From: Rhodobacter sp.
GTDB lineage: Bacteria > Pseudomonadota > Alphaproteobacteria > Rhodobacterales > Rhodobacteraceae
Direction of reading: 5' to 3'
Length of the DNA: 64,000 nucleotides
NCBI GenBank assembly: GCA_016704435.1
Contig: JADJAB010000006.1
Span: 1-64,000 of the forward strand
Made by a program: the position numbers and the translations under genes. The notes beneath the pieces were generated by a model. That model saw only the letters and a program-made list of their open reading frames with translations. It searched no databases and was not told the origin of the DNA. Shown in pieces: positions 37,651 through 46,547 of the stretch (the first letter of the stretch is position 1; the number at the start of each line of letters is the position of its first letter).

Positions 37651-39036
37651 TCAGGTTTGCATCAGCTCGGCAACCACCTCAGGAACGGCCATCACATCCT
37701 CGCGGGTGCAGTCGAACTGGCCGACCTGCACGCGGATCACGCTGCGGCCCTGGTGGCGGGTCTGGGTCAGGTAGATCCGGCCATCGTCGTTGATGCGGGC
37801 AAGCAGCGCCTCGGTCGCCGCATCGGAGGTCAGGGCGAAGGTGAAGAGTGACAGCGAAGGCTCTGTGATGATGGTGATTTCCGGCATGGCGCGCAGGACA
37901 TCGCAGACCTCGGCCGCCCAGGCAACGTGGTTGCGGATGCGGGCGCGCAACCCGTCCAGACCATAGGCGCGCAGCGTGAACCACAGCTTCAGCGCCCGGA
38001 AACGACGGCCCAGAGGCACGGTCCATTCGTTGAAGTTGACGATATCCTCGCGCCCCGCGGTCTCCAGATAGCTCGGGCGCAGGCCCAGGGTGCGGACCTG
38101 GGGTCCTGGATCGCGCAGGAACTGCACGGCACAATCGAATTGCGCGCCCAGCCATTTGTGCGGGTTGAAGACGATGGAATCTGCCGCTTCAATCCCAGCC
38201 CAGAGGTGTCGGAATTCGGGGCAGATCATCGCCGATCCGGCCCAGGCGGCATCGACATGCACCGGCAGGCCCTCGGCATGGGCGACGGCGATGCAATCGG
38301 CGATCCGGTCGAAGGCGCCGACCGAGGTGCCGCCGGCGCACAGGATGACACCGGCGGGCACGAACCCTGCATCGCGGTCGGCGCTGATGGCGCCCGCCAG
38401 CGCGCCCGGTTTCATCGACAGCCCGGCGTCGGTGGCCACCTTGACCAGATTGTCCTGCCCGATCCCGGCCACCCGCGCCGCCTTGTCCACGGATGAATGC
38501 GTCTCGGCGCTGGCGTAGAGCCTGAGCCGCGGCTGTCCTGAAAGACCCTGCGCAAGCCCTTGCCAATCCAGAGCTTTTTCCCGCATCGTCAGCACCGCAG
38601 ACAGCGTCGCGGTGGTGGCGCTGTCATGAATGGTGCCGGTGAAATCGCCCGGCAGGCCCAGCGCGCCCGCCAGCCAGCCGATCATTGCCTGCTCGACCTC
38701 GGTCGCGGCGGGGCTGGTCTGCCACAACATGCCTTGCGCGGCCATCGCATTGGCCAGTTGCTCGGCCAGCATCGAGGCGGGGCTGGCATTGGCCGGGAAA
38801 TAGGCGAAGAAACGCGGGTGCTGCCAATGCGTCATGGCGCCGGGGATGATGCGGACGAAGTCGTCCCAGATCGCCTCCATCGGCTCGGCCGCCTCGGGGG
38901 CGGCGGCGGGCAGTTGCGACGATACCGCACCGGGGAGAAGCGGCGCGCGCACCGCACGGTCGCGCAGACCGGCGTGATATTCCGCCGCCCAGTCCGCCGC
39001 ACGCTTTGACCAATGCCGCAGGTCTTCGTGGTCCAT
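37651..39036 (-). CDS. PLP-dependent aromatic-L-amino-acid decarboxylase
   Basis: Group II decarboxylase of the DOPA/tryptophan decarboxylase type, 461 residues. The Schiff-base lysine lies in VFNPHKWLGAQFDCAV; the PLP-Asp region is VHVDAAWAGSAMICPE; YASAETHSSVDKAARV, MTHWQHPRFFAYFPANASPA and FNEWTVPLGRRFRALKLWF are family blocks. Substrate specificity (Phe, Tyr, Trp, DOPA) cannot be assigned. Start ATG 39036 (MDHEDLRHWSKRAADW). Next gene upstream on the same strand is MmcQ-like, without evident link. Confidence 0.92.
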   Translation of the reverse strand: MDHEDLRHWSKRAADWAAEYHAGLRDRAVRAPLLPGAVSSQLPAAAPEAAEPMEAIWDDFVRIIPGAMTHWQHPRFFAYFPANASPASMLAEQLANAMAAQGMLWQTSPAATEVEQAMIGWLAGALGLPGDFTGTIHDSATTATLSAVLTMREKALDWQGLAQGLSGQPRLRLYASAETHSSVDKAARVAGIGQDNLVKVATDAGLSMKPGALAGAISADRDAGFVPAGVILCAGGTSVGAFDRIADCIAVAHAEGLPVHVDAAWAGSAMICPEFRHLWAGIEAADSIVFNPHKWLGAQFDCAVQFLRDPGPQVRTLGLRPSYLETAGREDIVNFNEWTVPLGRRFRALKLWFTLRAYGLDGLRARIRNHVAWAAEVCDVLRAMPEITIITEPSLSLFTFALTSDAATEALLARINDDGRIYLTQTRHQGRSVIRVQVGQFDCTREDVMAVPEVVAELMQT

Positions 39037-39091
39037 CGCGTCCTCCCGTTTGCGGGCGCAGGCTTTCTTCGTATCGCGCGAAACGCAAGCA

Positions 39092-39433
39092 TTAGCCGAG
39101 TGCGGCCTGAACCTTTTTCGGCAGTCCGGCCCGGATCAGGGCGTAGGAGGCGGCGATCCGTTCGAGAAGTTCCGCATCGGGCACGCAGCCAAAGGGAATG
39201 CGCGCCCAACTGGCATGCAGGTAGGGCGCGCGGATGGCGCGGCCGGTCTCGATCAGCAGGCGCGCGGTGTCGGCGTGGTCGGTCTTCAGCGATACGCCGT
39301 CACCCGCCTGGCCGATGATGGCGAAGATCTTGCCGCCGACCTTCCAGCAATCGTGTTCCGGGCCGAAGGGCTGCGACACCTCGGCACCGGGAAAGCCGGC
39401 GCAGTGCGAATTGATGAAGGCGCGGTCCTGCAT
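39092..39433 (-). CDS. MmcQ/YjbR family protein
   Basis: A 113-residue small protein of the MmcQ/YjbR group (CyaY-like fold, sometimes called DNA-binding). Conserved blocks are SQPFGPEHDCWKVGGKIFAI, VSLKTDHADTARLL and ASWARIPFGCVPDAELLERI, the last close to the usual KxxWxxV... helix region. Cytosolic; physiological role undefined. Divergent from cysS across 183 bp. Confidence 0.88.
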   Translation of the reverse strand: MQDRAFINSHCAGFPGAEVSQPFGPEHDCWKVGGKIFAIIGQAGDGVSLKTDHADTARLLIETGRAIRAPYLHASWARIPFGCVPDAELLERIAASYALIRAGLPKKVQAALG

Positions 39434-39616
39434 TGTCGAATTTCCTTTGCCCTGCGCCTTGCGGCAGTGTAACCCTCGCAGCCATGACGACGTTGCGCAA
39501 CACTCCGCTCTGCTGCATTACCCGCTGACTTCGGTCGCGCGGGCGCTTCGTCATTCCCCCATGGATGAAAAGCCGGCCCTGCGCGGGAATGCGCCTCGCG
39601 ACAAGGCTATGGAACC

Positions 39617-41059
39617 ATGGTGACGATCCGGCTGACCAATTCGAAGACGCGGAAGAAGGAGGACTTCGTTCCGCTCGATCCGGCGAATGTGCGGATGTAT
39701 GTCTGCGGCCCGACGGTCTATGACCGCGCGCATCTGGGCAATGCCCGCCCGGTGATGGTGTTCGACGTGCTCTATCGGCTGCTGCGGCATGTCTACGGCG
39801 CGGATCATGTGACCTATGTGCGGAACTTCACCGACGTCGATGACAAGATCAACGCCGAGGCGCAGCGCCGCAAGGCCGCAGGCCGGGCTGAGAGCCTTGA
39901 GGCGCTGATCCGCGAGCGGACCGAGGAAACCATCGCCTGGTATCACGCCGATATGGACGCTTTGGGCGCGCTGCGCCCCGACCATGAGCCGCGCGCGACC
40001 GAATACATCGGGCCGATGGTGGCGATGACCGAGGGGCTGATCGGCTCGGGCCATGCCTATGCGGTCGAGGGCCATGTGCTGTTCCGGGTGCGGTCCTATG
40101 CGGCCTATGGTGCGCTGTCGGGGCGGTCGGTCGACGATATGATCGCGGGTGCGCGGGTCGAGGTGGCGCCATTTAAGGAAGACCCGATGGACTTCGTGTT
40201 GTGGAAGCCCTCATCGGAGGAAGAGCCGGGCTGGGAGTCGCCCTGGGGTCGGGGGCGGCCGGGCTGGCATATCGAATGCTCGGCGATGTCGCTGGAACTG
40301 CTGGGCGAGAGTTTCGACATCCACGGCGGCGGGCTGGACCTGCAATTCCCGCATCATGAGAATGAAATCGCCCAAAGTGCCTGCGCCCATCCGCATGGCA
40401 CGTTTGCGCGCTATTGGCTTCATAATGAGATGCTGCAGGTTGAGGGCAAGAAGATGTCCAAGAGCCTTGGCAACTTCTTCACCGTGCGTGATTTGCTGGA
40501 TCAGGGCGTGCCGGGGGAGGTGATCCGGTTCGTGTTCCTGATGACCCATTACCGCAAGCCGATGGATTGGACGGCGGAGAAGGCTGCGGAAGCCAAAGCA
40601 ACTCTTAGGAAGTGGCGAAAACTAGTGACTGGAGTTAAGTTGGGTCAGCCCTCGCGCGAAGTGGTTGAATGCTTGGCTGACGACTTAAACACTGCTGGAG
40701 CGATTGCTGTTTTGCATCGGCTTGCCAGTTCTGGTGACGCGGTCGCTTTGGCGAGTTCTGCGTCGCTGCTTGGTCTGCTCGGCAACGACCTTTCGCGACG
40801 GCAGTCGGAGGACAACCAAAGCGAAGTCTTTCGAGGGGCCGTTAACCGTTTGGCGCGGGCGTGGATAGAGCACCGTAGAACCAAGGACTGGGCGCGAGCT
40901 GACCGGCTACGTGATGAGCTTTCGCTTCTAGGCGTGCGACTAGTAGTCGACAAAACAAACCACAGTAGTTGGGCTTTTGAGAATCCAGACATCCTCACAG
41001 AAGATGAGCGACGTGAGAAGTTATCCGCGTTGTTGCGGTTGGAAGGCGATGAAGAATGA
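39617..41059 (+). CDS. cysS: cysteinyl-tRNA synthetase
   Basis: Class I synthetase charging tRNA-Cys, 480 residues. HIGH-like motif is YDRAHLGNARP; KMSKS motif is EGKKMSKSLGNF; zinc ligands fit VCGPTVYD, WHIECSAMS and the HHENE region; FTDVDDKINAEA is also typical. The frame is intact. From about codon 327 (base ~40595) to the end, codon use changes abruptly: many TTA, CTA, CTT, AGA, GTA, AGT codons and roughly half G/C at third positions by hand count, versus mostly G/C before. The C-terminal third may have been replaced by recombination. Stop overlaps the cimA start (ATGA). Confidence 0.95.
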   Translation: MVTIRLTNSKTRKKEDFVPLDPANVRMYVCGPTVYDRAHLGNARPVMVFDVLYRLLRHVYGADHVTYVRNFTDVDDKINAEAQRRKAAGRAESLEALIRERTEETIAWYHADMDALGALRPDHEPRATEYIGPMVAMTEGLIGSGHAYAVEGHVLFRVRSYAAYGALSGRSVDDMIAGARVEVAPFKEDPMDFVLWKPSSEEEPGWESPWGRGRPGWHIECSAMSLELLGESFDIHGGGLDLQFPHHENEIAQSACAHPHGTFARYWLHNEMLQVEGKKMSKSLGNFFTVRDLLDQGVPGEVIRFVFLMTHYRKPMDWTAEKAAEAKATLRKWRKLVTGVKLGQPSREVVECLADDLNTAGAIAVLHRLASSGDAVALASSASLLGLLGNDLSRRQSEDNQSEVFRGAVNRLARAWIEHRRTKDWARADRLRDELSLLGVRLVVDKTNHSSWAFENPDILTEDERREKLSALLRLEGDEE

Positions 41060-42675
41060 AAGAACGCCTTTCCCTCTTCGACACCACCCTGCGCGATGGC
41101 CAGCAGACCCAGGGGGTGCAGTTTTCGGTGGCGGAAAAGGTGCAGATCGCGATGGCGCTGGATGCCTTAGGGGTGGATTACATCGAGGGTGGTTGGCCGG
41201 GTGCGAACCCGACCGACAGCGAGTTCTTTGCCGCCGCCCCAAAGCTGGCCGCAAAGATGACTGCCTTTGGCATGACCAAGCGGGTCGGGCGGTCAGCCGA
41301 CAATGACGATGTGCTGGCGGCGGTTCTGGATGCGGGGACAAAGGCGGTCTGCCTGGTCGGAAAGACGCACGAGTTTCATGTCACGACCGCGCTGGGGGTC
41401 AGCCTTGAGGACAACCGCGCGGCGATTGCCGGGACGTTTCGGCACCTGAAGGCGAAGGGCCGCGAGGCCTTGTTCGACGCCGAGCATTTCTTCGATGGCT
41501 ACCGGGCGAACCCCGCCTATGCGCTGTCGTGCCTGCGCGCGGCGCTGGACGAGGGCGCGCGCTGGATCGTGCTCTGCGACACCAATGGCGGCACCCTTCC
41601 ATCGGAAGTGGGCCGCGTGGTGGCCGAGGTGATCGCCAGCGGCATTCCGGGTGACCGGCTCGGCATCCATTGCCATGACGACACCGGCAATGCGGTGGCC
41701 AACAGCCTTGCGGCGGTGGAGGCGGGGGTGCGGCAGGTGCAGGGCACCCTGAACGGGCTGGGCGAGCGCTGCGGCAATGCCAACCTCGTCACCCTGATCC
41801 CGACGCTTCTGTTGAAGGAACCTTATGCCAGCCGGTTCGAGACCGGGGTTTCCCTGCAGGCCTTGCAGGGCCTGTTGAAAACCAGCCGCATGCTGGACGA
41901 CATCCTGAACCGGGTGCCATTGCGCGCGGCGCCCTATGTCGGCGCCTCGGCCTTTGCCCACAAGGCCGGGCTGCATGCCAGCGCCATTGCCAAGGACCCT
42001 GCCACCTACGAACACGTCGACCCGGCGATCGTCGGCAACGAGCGCGTTATCCCGATGTCCAACCAGGCCGGGCAGTCGAACCTGCGCTCGCGGCTGGCCA
42101 GCGCCGGGATCGTGGTCGAGACAAAGGACCCGCAGCTGGGGCGCATCCTGGAAGTGGTGAAGGAGCGCGAGGATCTCGGCTATGCCTATGACAGCGCGCA
42201 AGCCAGTTTCGAACTGGTGGCGCGGCGCGAACTGGGCCTCTGCCCCAGCTTCTTCGAGGTCAAGCGCTACCGCGTCACGGTAGAGCGGCGCAAGAACAAG
42301 TACGACCGCATGGTCAGCCTGTCCGAGGCCGTGGTGGTGGTGAAGATCGGCGGGCAGAAGATGATGTCGGTTTCCGACAGCATGGACGAGACCGGGCAGG
42401 ATCGCGGCCCGGTGAACGCGCTGGCCAAGGCGCTGGCCAAGGACCTTGGCCCCTGGCAGGCCTGCATCGACGACATGAAGCTGGTCGACTTCAAGGTGCG
42501 CATCACCAATGGCGGCACCGAGGCGGTGACGCGGGTGATCATCGACAGCGAGGACGGGCAGGGCCGGCGCTGGTCGACCGTGGGGGTCAGCGCCAATATC
42601 GTTGACGCCAGTTTCGAGGCGCTGTTGGATGCGATCCAGTGGAAACTGATCCGCGATGTCGGCGGGGCGGTCTGA
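41056..42675 (+). CDS. cimA: citramalate synthase
   Basis: Condenses pyruvate and acetyl-CoA to (R)-citramalate, the first step of the pyruvate route to 2-oxobutyrate and isoleucine. 539 residues: a TIM-barrel HMGL-like domain with LFDTTLRDGQQTQGVQFS, the metal motif GIHCHDDTGNAVANS (HxH), and GTLNGLGERCGNANL, then a C-terminal LeuA-type regulatory domain (FEVKRYRVTVERR, VRITNGGTEAVTRV). GQQTQG is characteristic of the long CimA type, separating it from leuA. Translationally coupled to cysS by ATGA. Confidence 0.93.
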   Translation: MKERLSLFDTTLRDGQQTQGVQFSVAEKVQIAMALDALGVDYIEGGWPGANPTDSEFFAAAPKLAAKMTAFGMTKRVGRSADNDDVLAAVLDAGTKAVCLVGKTHEFHVTTALGVSLEDNRAAIAGTFRHLKAKGREALFDAEHFFDGYRANPAYALSCLRAALDEGARWIVLCDTNGGTLPSEVGRVVAEVIASGIPGDRLGIHCHDDTGNAVANSLAAVEAGVRQVQGTLNGLGERCGNANLVTLIPTLLLKEPYASRFETGVSLQALQGLLKTSRMLDDILNRVPLRAAPYVGASAFAHKAGLHASAIAKDPATYEHVDPAIVGNERVIPMSNQAGQSNLRSRLASAGIVVETKDPQLGRILEVVKEREDLGYAYDSAQASFELVARRELGLCPSFFEVKRYRVTVERRKNKYDRMVSLSEAVVVVKIGGQKMMSVSDSMDETGQDRGPVNALAKALAKDLGPWQACIDDMKLVDFKVRITNGGTEAVTRVIIDSEDGQGRRWSTVGVSANIVDASFEALLDAIQWKLIRDVGGAV

Positions 42676-42702
42676 TCGGCCCCGGCAGGATGGAGTTCGG
42701 TG

Positions 42703-43134
42703 ATGCGCAAGCTCGTTGCCTGTCTGGCCCTGGCCCTTGGTGGCTGCGTCTCCGCCGGCCCGCCCGAAGGCACCGCCTTTGTCGAGGTCTACAGCGGCAG
42801 CGGATTCAGCGGCTTTAACCGCACGGTCATCTATGCCGATGACAGCTTTCTGGTCGAAAGCGCGGGGCCGGGAGACCAGAACCGAAGGACCAGCCGCAGC
42901 CAGGGCCCTGACGGGGTCTATCACCGGGTGGCGGCACTGGTTGCGGCCGAGGGGCCGAAGGTGCGCCGACAGATGACCGGCGAAGACGACCTCGGCGCCT
43001 GTCTCGACTACGGCTCGGATCTGGTGCGGGCCGAGCCTGCGGTGGGCGGGTTCGACCAGGTGGCGGCCAGTTGTCCCGAACCGGCGCTGCTGGCCTTCAT
43101 CCAGCGTGTGCTTGGCGCCATTCCGGAGCCCTGA
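42703..43134 (+). CDS. small lipoprotein, unknown function
   Basis: About 143 residues. The N-terminus (MRKLVACLALALGGC) carries a lipobox with Cys 15, so it is predicted to be membrane-anchored. The mature part has paired Cys (DLGACLDYGSD, VAASCPEPALL) and a strand-rich middle (FVEVYSGSGFSGFNRTVIYA). An in-frame GTG at 42700 is an alternative start. It lies 27 bp after cimA and 45 bp before the next gene, so it may be cotranscribed, but I recognise no family. Confidence 0.7.
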   Translation: MRKLVACLALALGGCVSAGPPEGTAFVEVYSGSGFSGFNRTVIYADDSFLVESAGPGDQNRRTSRSQGPDGVYHRVAALVAAEGPKVRRQMTGEDDLGACLDYGSDLVRAEPAVGGFDQVAASCPEPALLAFIQRVLGAIPEP

Positions 43135-43178
43135 CCGGCCCCTTGGACTTCCGGGCCGCTTGGGCTATCTGGCCGGAC

Positions 43179-43946
43179 ATGTCGCTTGATGCCTGCGCCC
43201 AACTTGTCGACCGCGGTGATCCGGACCGTTTCCTCGCGGTCATGGCGGCGCCGCTCTGGGCGCGCGAGTTGCTTTTCCCGCTTTACGCCTTCAACCTTGA
43301 AATCGCCCGCGCCCCTTGGGTGGCGCAAGAGCCGCTGGTGGCCGAGATGCGGCTGCAATGGTGGCGCGACATGGTGGCGGCGGCGGAAAGCGGGGCGGCC
43401 AAGGCGCATGAAGTGGCTGGGCCGCTGCATGGGCTGATCCGCGATGCGGGCCTGCCGGTGACGGTGCTGGACCGGCTGATCGCGGCGCGGCGCTGGGATT
43501 GCTGGCACGAGCCTTTCGCGGATGCCGCCGCGCTGGAGGCCTATGTCGAGGATACCGGTGCCGGTTTGATGTGGCTGGCCGCCCGCGCGCTGGGCGCCCC
43601 CGATGGGGCCGAGGCGGCGGTGCGGGCCTTTGGCTGGGCCTCGGGCCTGGCGAATCTCCTGCGGGCGGTGCCGGAATTGCAGGCGCGAGGGCGGCAGCCG
43701 TTGCCTGCGGGCACCGATCCGGGCGCGCTGGCGCGGCAGGGGCTGGCGCGGCTGGCCGAGGCGCGCAAGGCCTGCAGGACGCTGCCGAAAGCGGCCGCCC
43801 CGGCGTTGCTGGCGGGTTGGCAGGCCGAACCGTTGCTGCGGATCGCCGCGCGCGACCCGGCCGCCGTGCCGGAGGGCCGCCTACTACTGTCGGAATTCTC
43901 CCGCCGCGGCAGGCTGATGTGGCAGGCGTTCAGCAGCCGCTGGTAG
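43179..43946 (+). CDS. squalene/phytoene synthase-like protein, NDUFAF6 type
   Basis: A 255-residue isoprenoid-synthase-fold protein. PLWARELLFPLYAFNLEIARAP-type start followed by EMRLQWWRDMV and FGWASGLANLLRAVP match the branch containing mitochondrial NDUFAF6 (complex I assembly factor). The Asp-rich DxxxD/DxxED motifs required for prenyl condensation in phytoene synthase are replaced by NLEIA and an ANLLRAVP segment, so enzymatic activity is doubtful. No carotenoid genes are near. I chose ATG 43179 (MSLDACAQLVD). Convergent with the MFS gene. Confidence 0.75.
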   Translation: MSLDACAQLVDRGDPDRFLAVMAAPLWARELLFPLYAFNLEIARAPWVAQEPLVAEMRLQWWRDMVAAAESGAAKAHEVAGPLHGLIRDAGLPVTVLDRLIAARRWDCWHEPFADAAALEAYVEDTGAGLMWLAARALGAPDGAEAAVRAFGWASGLANLLRAVPELQARGRQPLPAGTDPGALARQGLARLAEARKACRTLPKAAAPALLAGWQAEPLLRIAARDPAAVPEGRLLLSEFSRRGRLMWQAFSSRW

Positions 43947-44000
43947 GTTTGCTCTTTTCGAAATACTCCCGCCGGAGGCTCCCGGCCGGCAAGTGCCGTC

Positions 44001-45203
44001 TCAGCTGCGGAACTCGCGCGGCTTCAGCCACAGCCAGATCAGCGCGCCGCCCGCCAGCACCAGGAACGGCAGCATCGCCAGGTTCACCATCTGCCAGCCC
44101 TCTTGCACCGTGCCGCCCGAGCAGTTCATCAGCCCGCCCGAGGAAAACGACGCCATCGTCACCCCGCCGAACACCACCAGGTCGTTCAGCCCCTGCAACC
44201 GCCCCCGCTCTTCGGGCCTTTGCGCATTGGTCAGCATCGTCGTGGCCCCAATGAAGCCGAAATTCCAGCCGATGCCCAACAGAACCAGCGCGATGAAGAA
44301 GTTGGACAGCTCCACCCCCGACATGGCCACCGCACCGGCGCCCGCAAGGATGACAAGCCCAAGGGCGATCACCCGCTCCACCCCGATGCGGGCGATGATA
44401 TGGCCGGTGACGAAGCTGGGCGCGAACATCGCCAGCACATGCGCCGTGACGATGTCGGAGGCATCGTCGGTATGAAAGCCGCAGCCCACCACGGCCAGCG
44501 GCGAAGAGGTCATCACCAGGTTCATCAGCGCGTAGGAGACCGTGGCGCAGATCATCGCGACGGCAATCGCCGGAGTGCGCACCAACTCGGCCCGGCTGCG
44601 GCCGACGGGTGCGCCGGTTGCAGGTGGCCGTGGCTTCGGAATCCGCAACAGCACGAACAGCCCGACGCCCACCACGTTCAACACGATGACGGCAAGGTAG
44701 GTGCCAAGGAACGGAATCACCATCGCTTGCGAGGTGAGCTTGACCATTTGCCAGCCCACGATCGCCGAGACCAGCCCTCCGGCCATGACCAGGCTGATCG
44801 CCTTCGGGCGGAACGCATCCGAAGCGGAATCGGCGGCGGCAAAGCGGTAGAAGCCTTGCGCGCTTTGATAGACGCCCGAGAAAAGTGCTGCGATGCAGAA
44901 CAGCGTGAAGCTCGAGGTGTAGAGCGCATAGGCGCCCAGTGCCCCGCCGATGGCCCCGCCGAACGCGCCGACGGCAAAGCCCTTCGCGCGGCCGTATCTC
45001 TGCATGAAGGCCGAGATCGGCGTCGCCGTCAGCATTGAGCCGATGACGATGCAGCTGATCGGCAGCGTGGCCCAGCAGGCGTTCGGCGCCAGCGACGACC
45101 CCGCAAGCCCGGCGATGGTGAAGATCATCGGCAACTGTGCGCCCAGTATGCCCTGGGCCGCGACAAGGACGGCGACGTTGCGTTTGGCGATGGCGTCTGA
45201 CAT
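44001..45203 (-). CDS. MFS transporter
   Basis: A major-facilitator permease of 400 residues with about twelve hydrophobic segments. The loop 2-3 signature is weak but recognisable (FMQRYGRAKGFAVGAFGGAI); RPEERGRLQGLNDLVVFGGV at the second-half equivalent resembles exporters of the drug/metabolite kind common in alphaproteobacteria. ATG 45203 (MSDAIAKRNVAVL) is preferred to a long upstream extension that overlaps the glycosylase gene. Substrate unknown. Divergent from the alkA-like gene with 51 bp between starts. Confidence 0.88.
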   Translation of the reverse strand: MSDAIAKRNVAVLVAAQGILGAQLPMIFTIAGLAGSSLAPNACWATLPISCIVIGSMLTATPISAFMQRYGRAKGFAVGAFGGAIGGALGAYALYTSSFTLFCIAALFSGVYQSAQGFYRFAAADSASDAFRPKAISLVMAGGLVSAIVGWQMVKLTSQAMVIPFLGTYLAVIVLNVVGVGLFVLLRIPKPRPPATGAPVGRSRAELVRTPAIAVAMICATVSYALMNLVMTSSPLAVVGCGFHTDDASDIVTAHVLAMFAPSFVTGHIIARIGVERVIALGLVILAGAGAVAMSGVELSNFFIALVLLGIGWNFGFIGATTMLTNAQRPEERGRLQGLNDLVVFGGVTMASFSSGGLMNCSGGTVQEGWQMVNLAMLPFLVLAGGALIWLWLKPREFRS

Positions 45204-45254
45204 GGGGTGAAGGCGTAGGGGGTTCTTCGCGCCCCTGCAAGGGGGGGCTGCAAC

Positions 45255-45884
45255 GTGACTGGCCGGATCATCGAAGGCCCGGACGATCTGGCCGAGGGTG
45301 CCGCCTGGCTGGCCGCGCGCGAGCCGCGCTTCGCACCGGCGCTGGCGCTTGGCCCCTTGCCTCTGCGGCGCTGGCCCGAGGGGTTTGCGGCGTTGCTCGA
45401 CGCGATCCTTGGCCAGCAGGTCTCGACTGCAAGTGCCGCAGCGATCCGGGCGCGGATGGAGGCGGTGGGCTATCTGGACGAGGACCGCGTGGCGAGGGCC
45501 AGCGAGGATGACCTGCGCGCCGCTGGTCTCAGCCGGCAGAAGGCGCGCTATGCGTCCGCGCTTGCCCGCGCCCGGCTGGATTACGACGCCCTGCGCCACG
45601 CGCCGGATGCCGAGGTGGTGGCGCGGCTGGTGGCCTTGCCCGGCATCGGCATGTGGACGGCCGAAATCTACGCGATGTTCTCGCTGGGGCGGGCCGATGT
45701 CTTTGCGCCGGGCGATCTGGCGCTGCAAGAGGCGGCGCGGCTGCTCTACGGGCTGGAGGCGCGCCCGTCAGAGCGCACCCTGCGGGCGATGGCGGCCGAG
45801 TGGAGCCCTTGGCGCGCGGTTGCGGCCCGCGCGCTCTGGGCCTACTACCGGGCCGCGAAGGGCAGGGAAGGGGTAAGCGCATGA
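45255..45884 (+). CDS. DNA-3-methyladenine glycosylase II (AlkA-like)
   Basis: Base-excision repair glycosylase of the HhH-GPD superfamily, 209 residues, without the N-terminal TATA-like domain of E. coli AlkA. The helix-hairpin-helix is RLVALPGIGMWTAEIYAMF and the catalytic Asp is in VFAPGDLALQEA. ILGQQVSTASAAAIRAR is the usual helix-E block. It starts with GTG 45255. The stop overlaps the esterase ATG (ATGA), so the two are cotranslated. Confidence 0.9.
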   Translation: MTGRIIEGPDDLAEGAAWLAAREPRFAPALALGPLPLRRWPEGFAALLDAILGQQVSTASAAAIRARMEAVGYLDEDRVARASEDDLRAAGLSRQKARYASALARARLDYDALRHAPDAEVVARLVALPGIGMWTAEIYAMFSLGRADVFAPGDLALQEAARLLYGLEARPSERTLRAMAAEWSPWRAVAARALWAYYRAAKGREGVSA

Positions 45885-46547
45885 GGGAACTGGCATTCGG
45901 CCGCAAGGGCGCGGGCAAGGGCAAGGCAAGCTCGGCTGTGGTGTTCCTGCACGGCTATGGCGCCGACGGGGCGGACCTGCTGGGCTTGGCCGATGTGTTG
46001 GCGCCACACCTGCCGGGCACGGCCTTTTTGGCCCCCGATGCGCCCGAGGCTTGCACGGGCACGCCCTTTGGGCTACAGTGGTTTCCCGATCCCCTGGCTG
46101 GATGGATCGACCGAGGCCGCCGCGCAAGCAGGGCTGGCGCAGGCGGCCGGGGACCTGAACGGCTTTCTCGATGCCCGGCTGGCCGAGGAAGGCCTGACCC
46201 CCGCCGCTCTGGCGCTGCTGGGCTTTTCGCAAGGCGCGATGATGGCGCTGCAGGTCGCCCCCCGACGGGCGCAGGCGATCGCCGGGGTGGTGGCGATCTC
46301 GGGCCGGTTGCTGGCACCCGAGCTTCTGGCAAAAGAGGCGCTGGTCAAGCCGCCGGTACTGCTGGTGCACGGCGATCAGGACGCGGTGGTCCCGTTCGAG
46401 GATATGGGCCTTGCCGGCACCGCGCTGGTCGCGGCGGGGTTTGAGACCTACGGCCATGTGATGCAAGGCGCCGGCCACGGCATCGCGCCGGATGGCCTTG
46501 GCGTGGCGCTGCAGTTTCTGAAGGAACGGCTGCCCGGCCAGGTCTAG
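45881..46547 (+). CDS. alpha/beta-hydrolase carboxylesterase (YpfH/phospholipase type), one frameshift
   Basis: A small esterase of about 222 residues. The oxyanion segment is VVFLHGYGADGADLL, the nucleophile elbow is LLGFSQGAMMAL (Ser), the Asp is in VHGDQDAVVPFE and the His in GAGHGIAPDG. An extra C in the ttccc run at 46084-46087 changes frame: LQWFP then continues IPWLDGSTEAAAQAG in the next frame. Its TAG (46545-46547) overlaps the convergent glucokinase stop within a shared ctag. Substrate unknown. Confidence 0.88.

Noticed and set aside
44001..45728. 575-residue MFS frame
   Set aside because: The upstream extension lies antisense in the alkA-like gene; the transporter begins at 45203.
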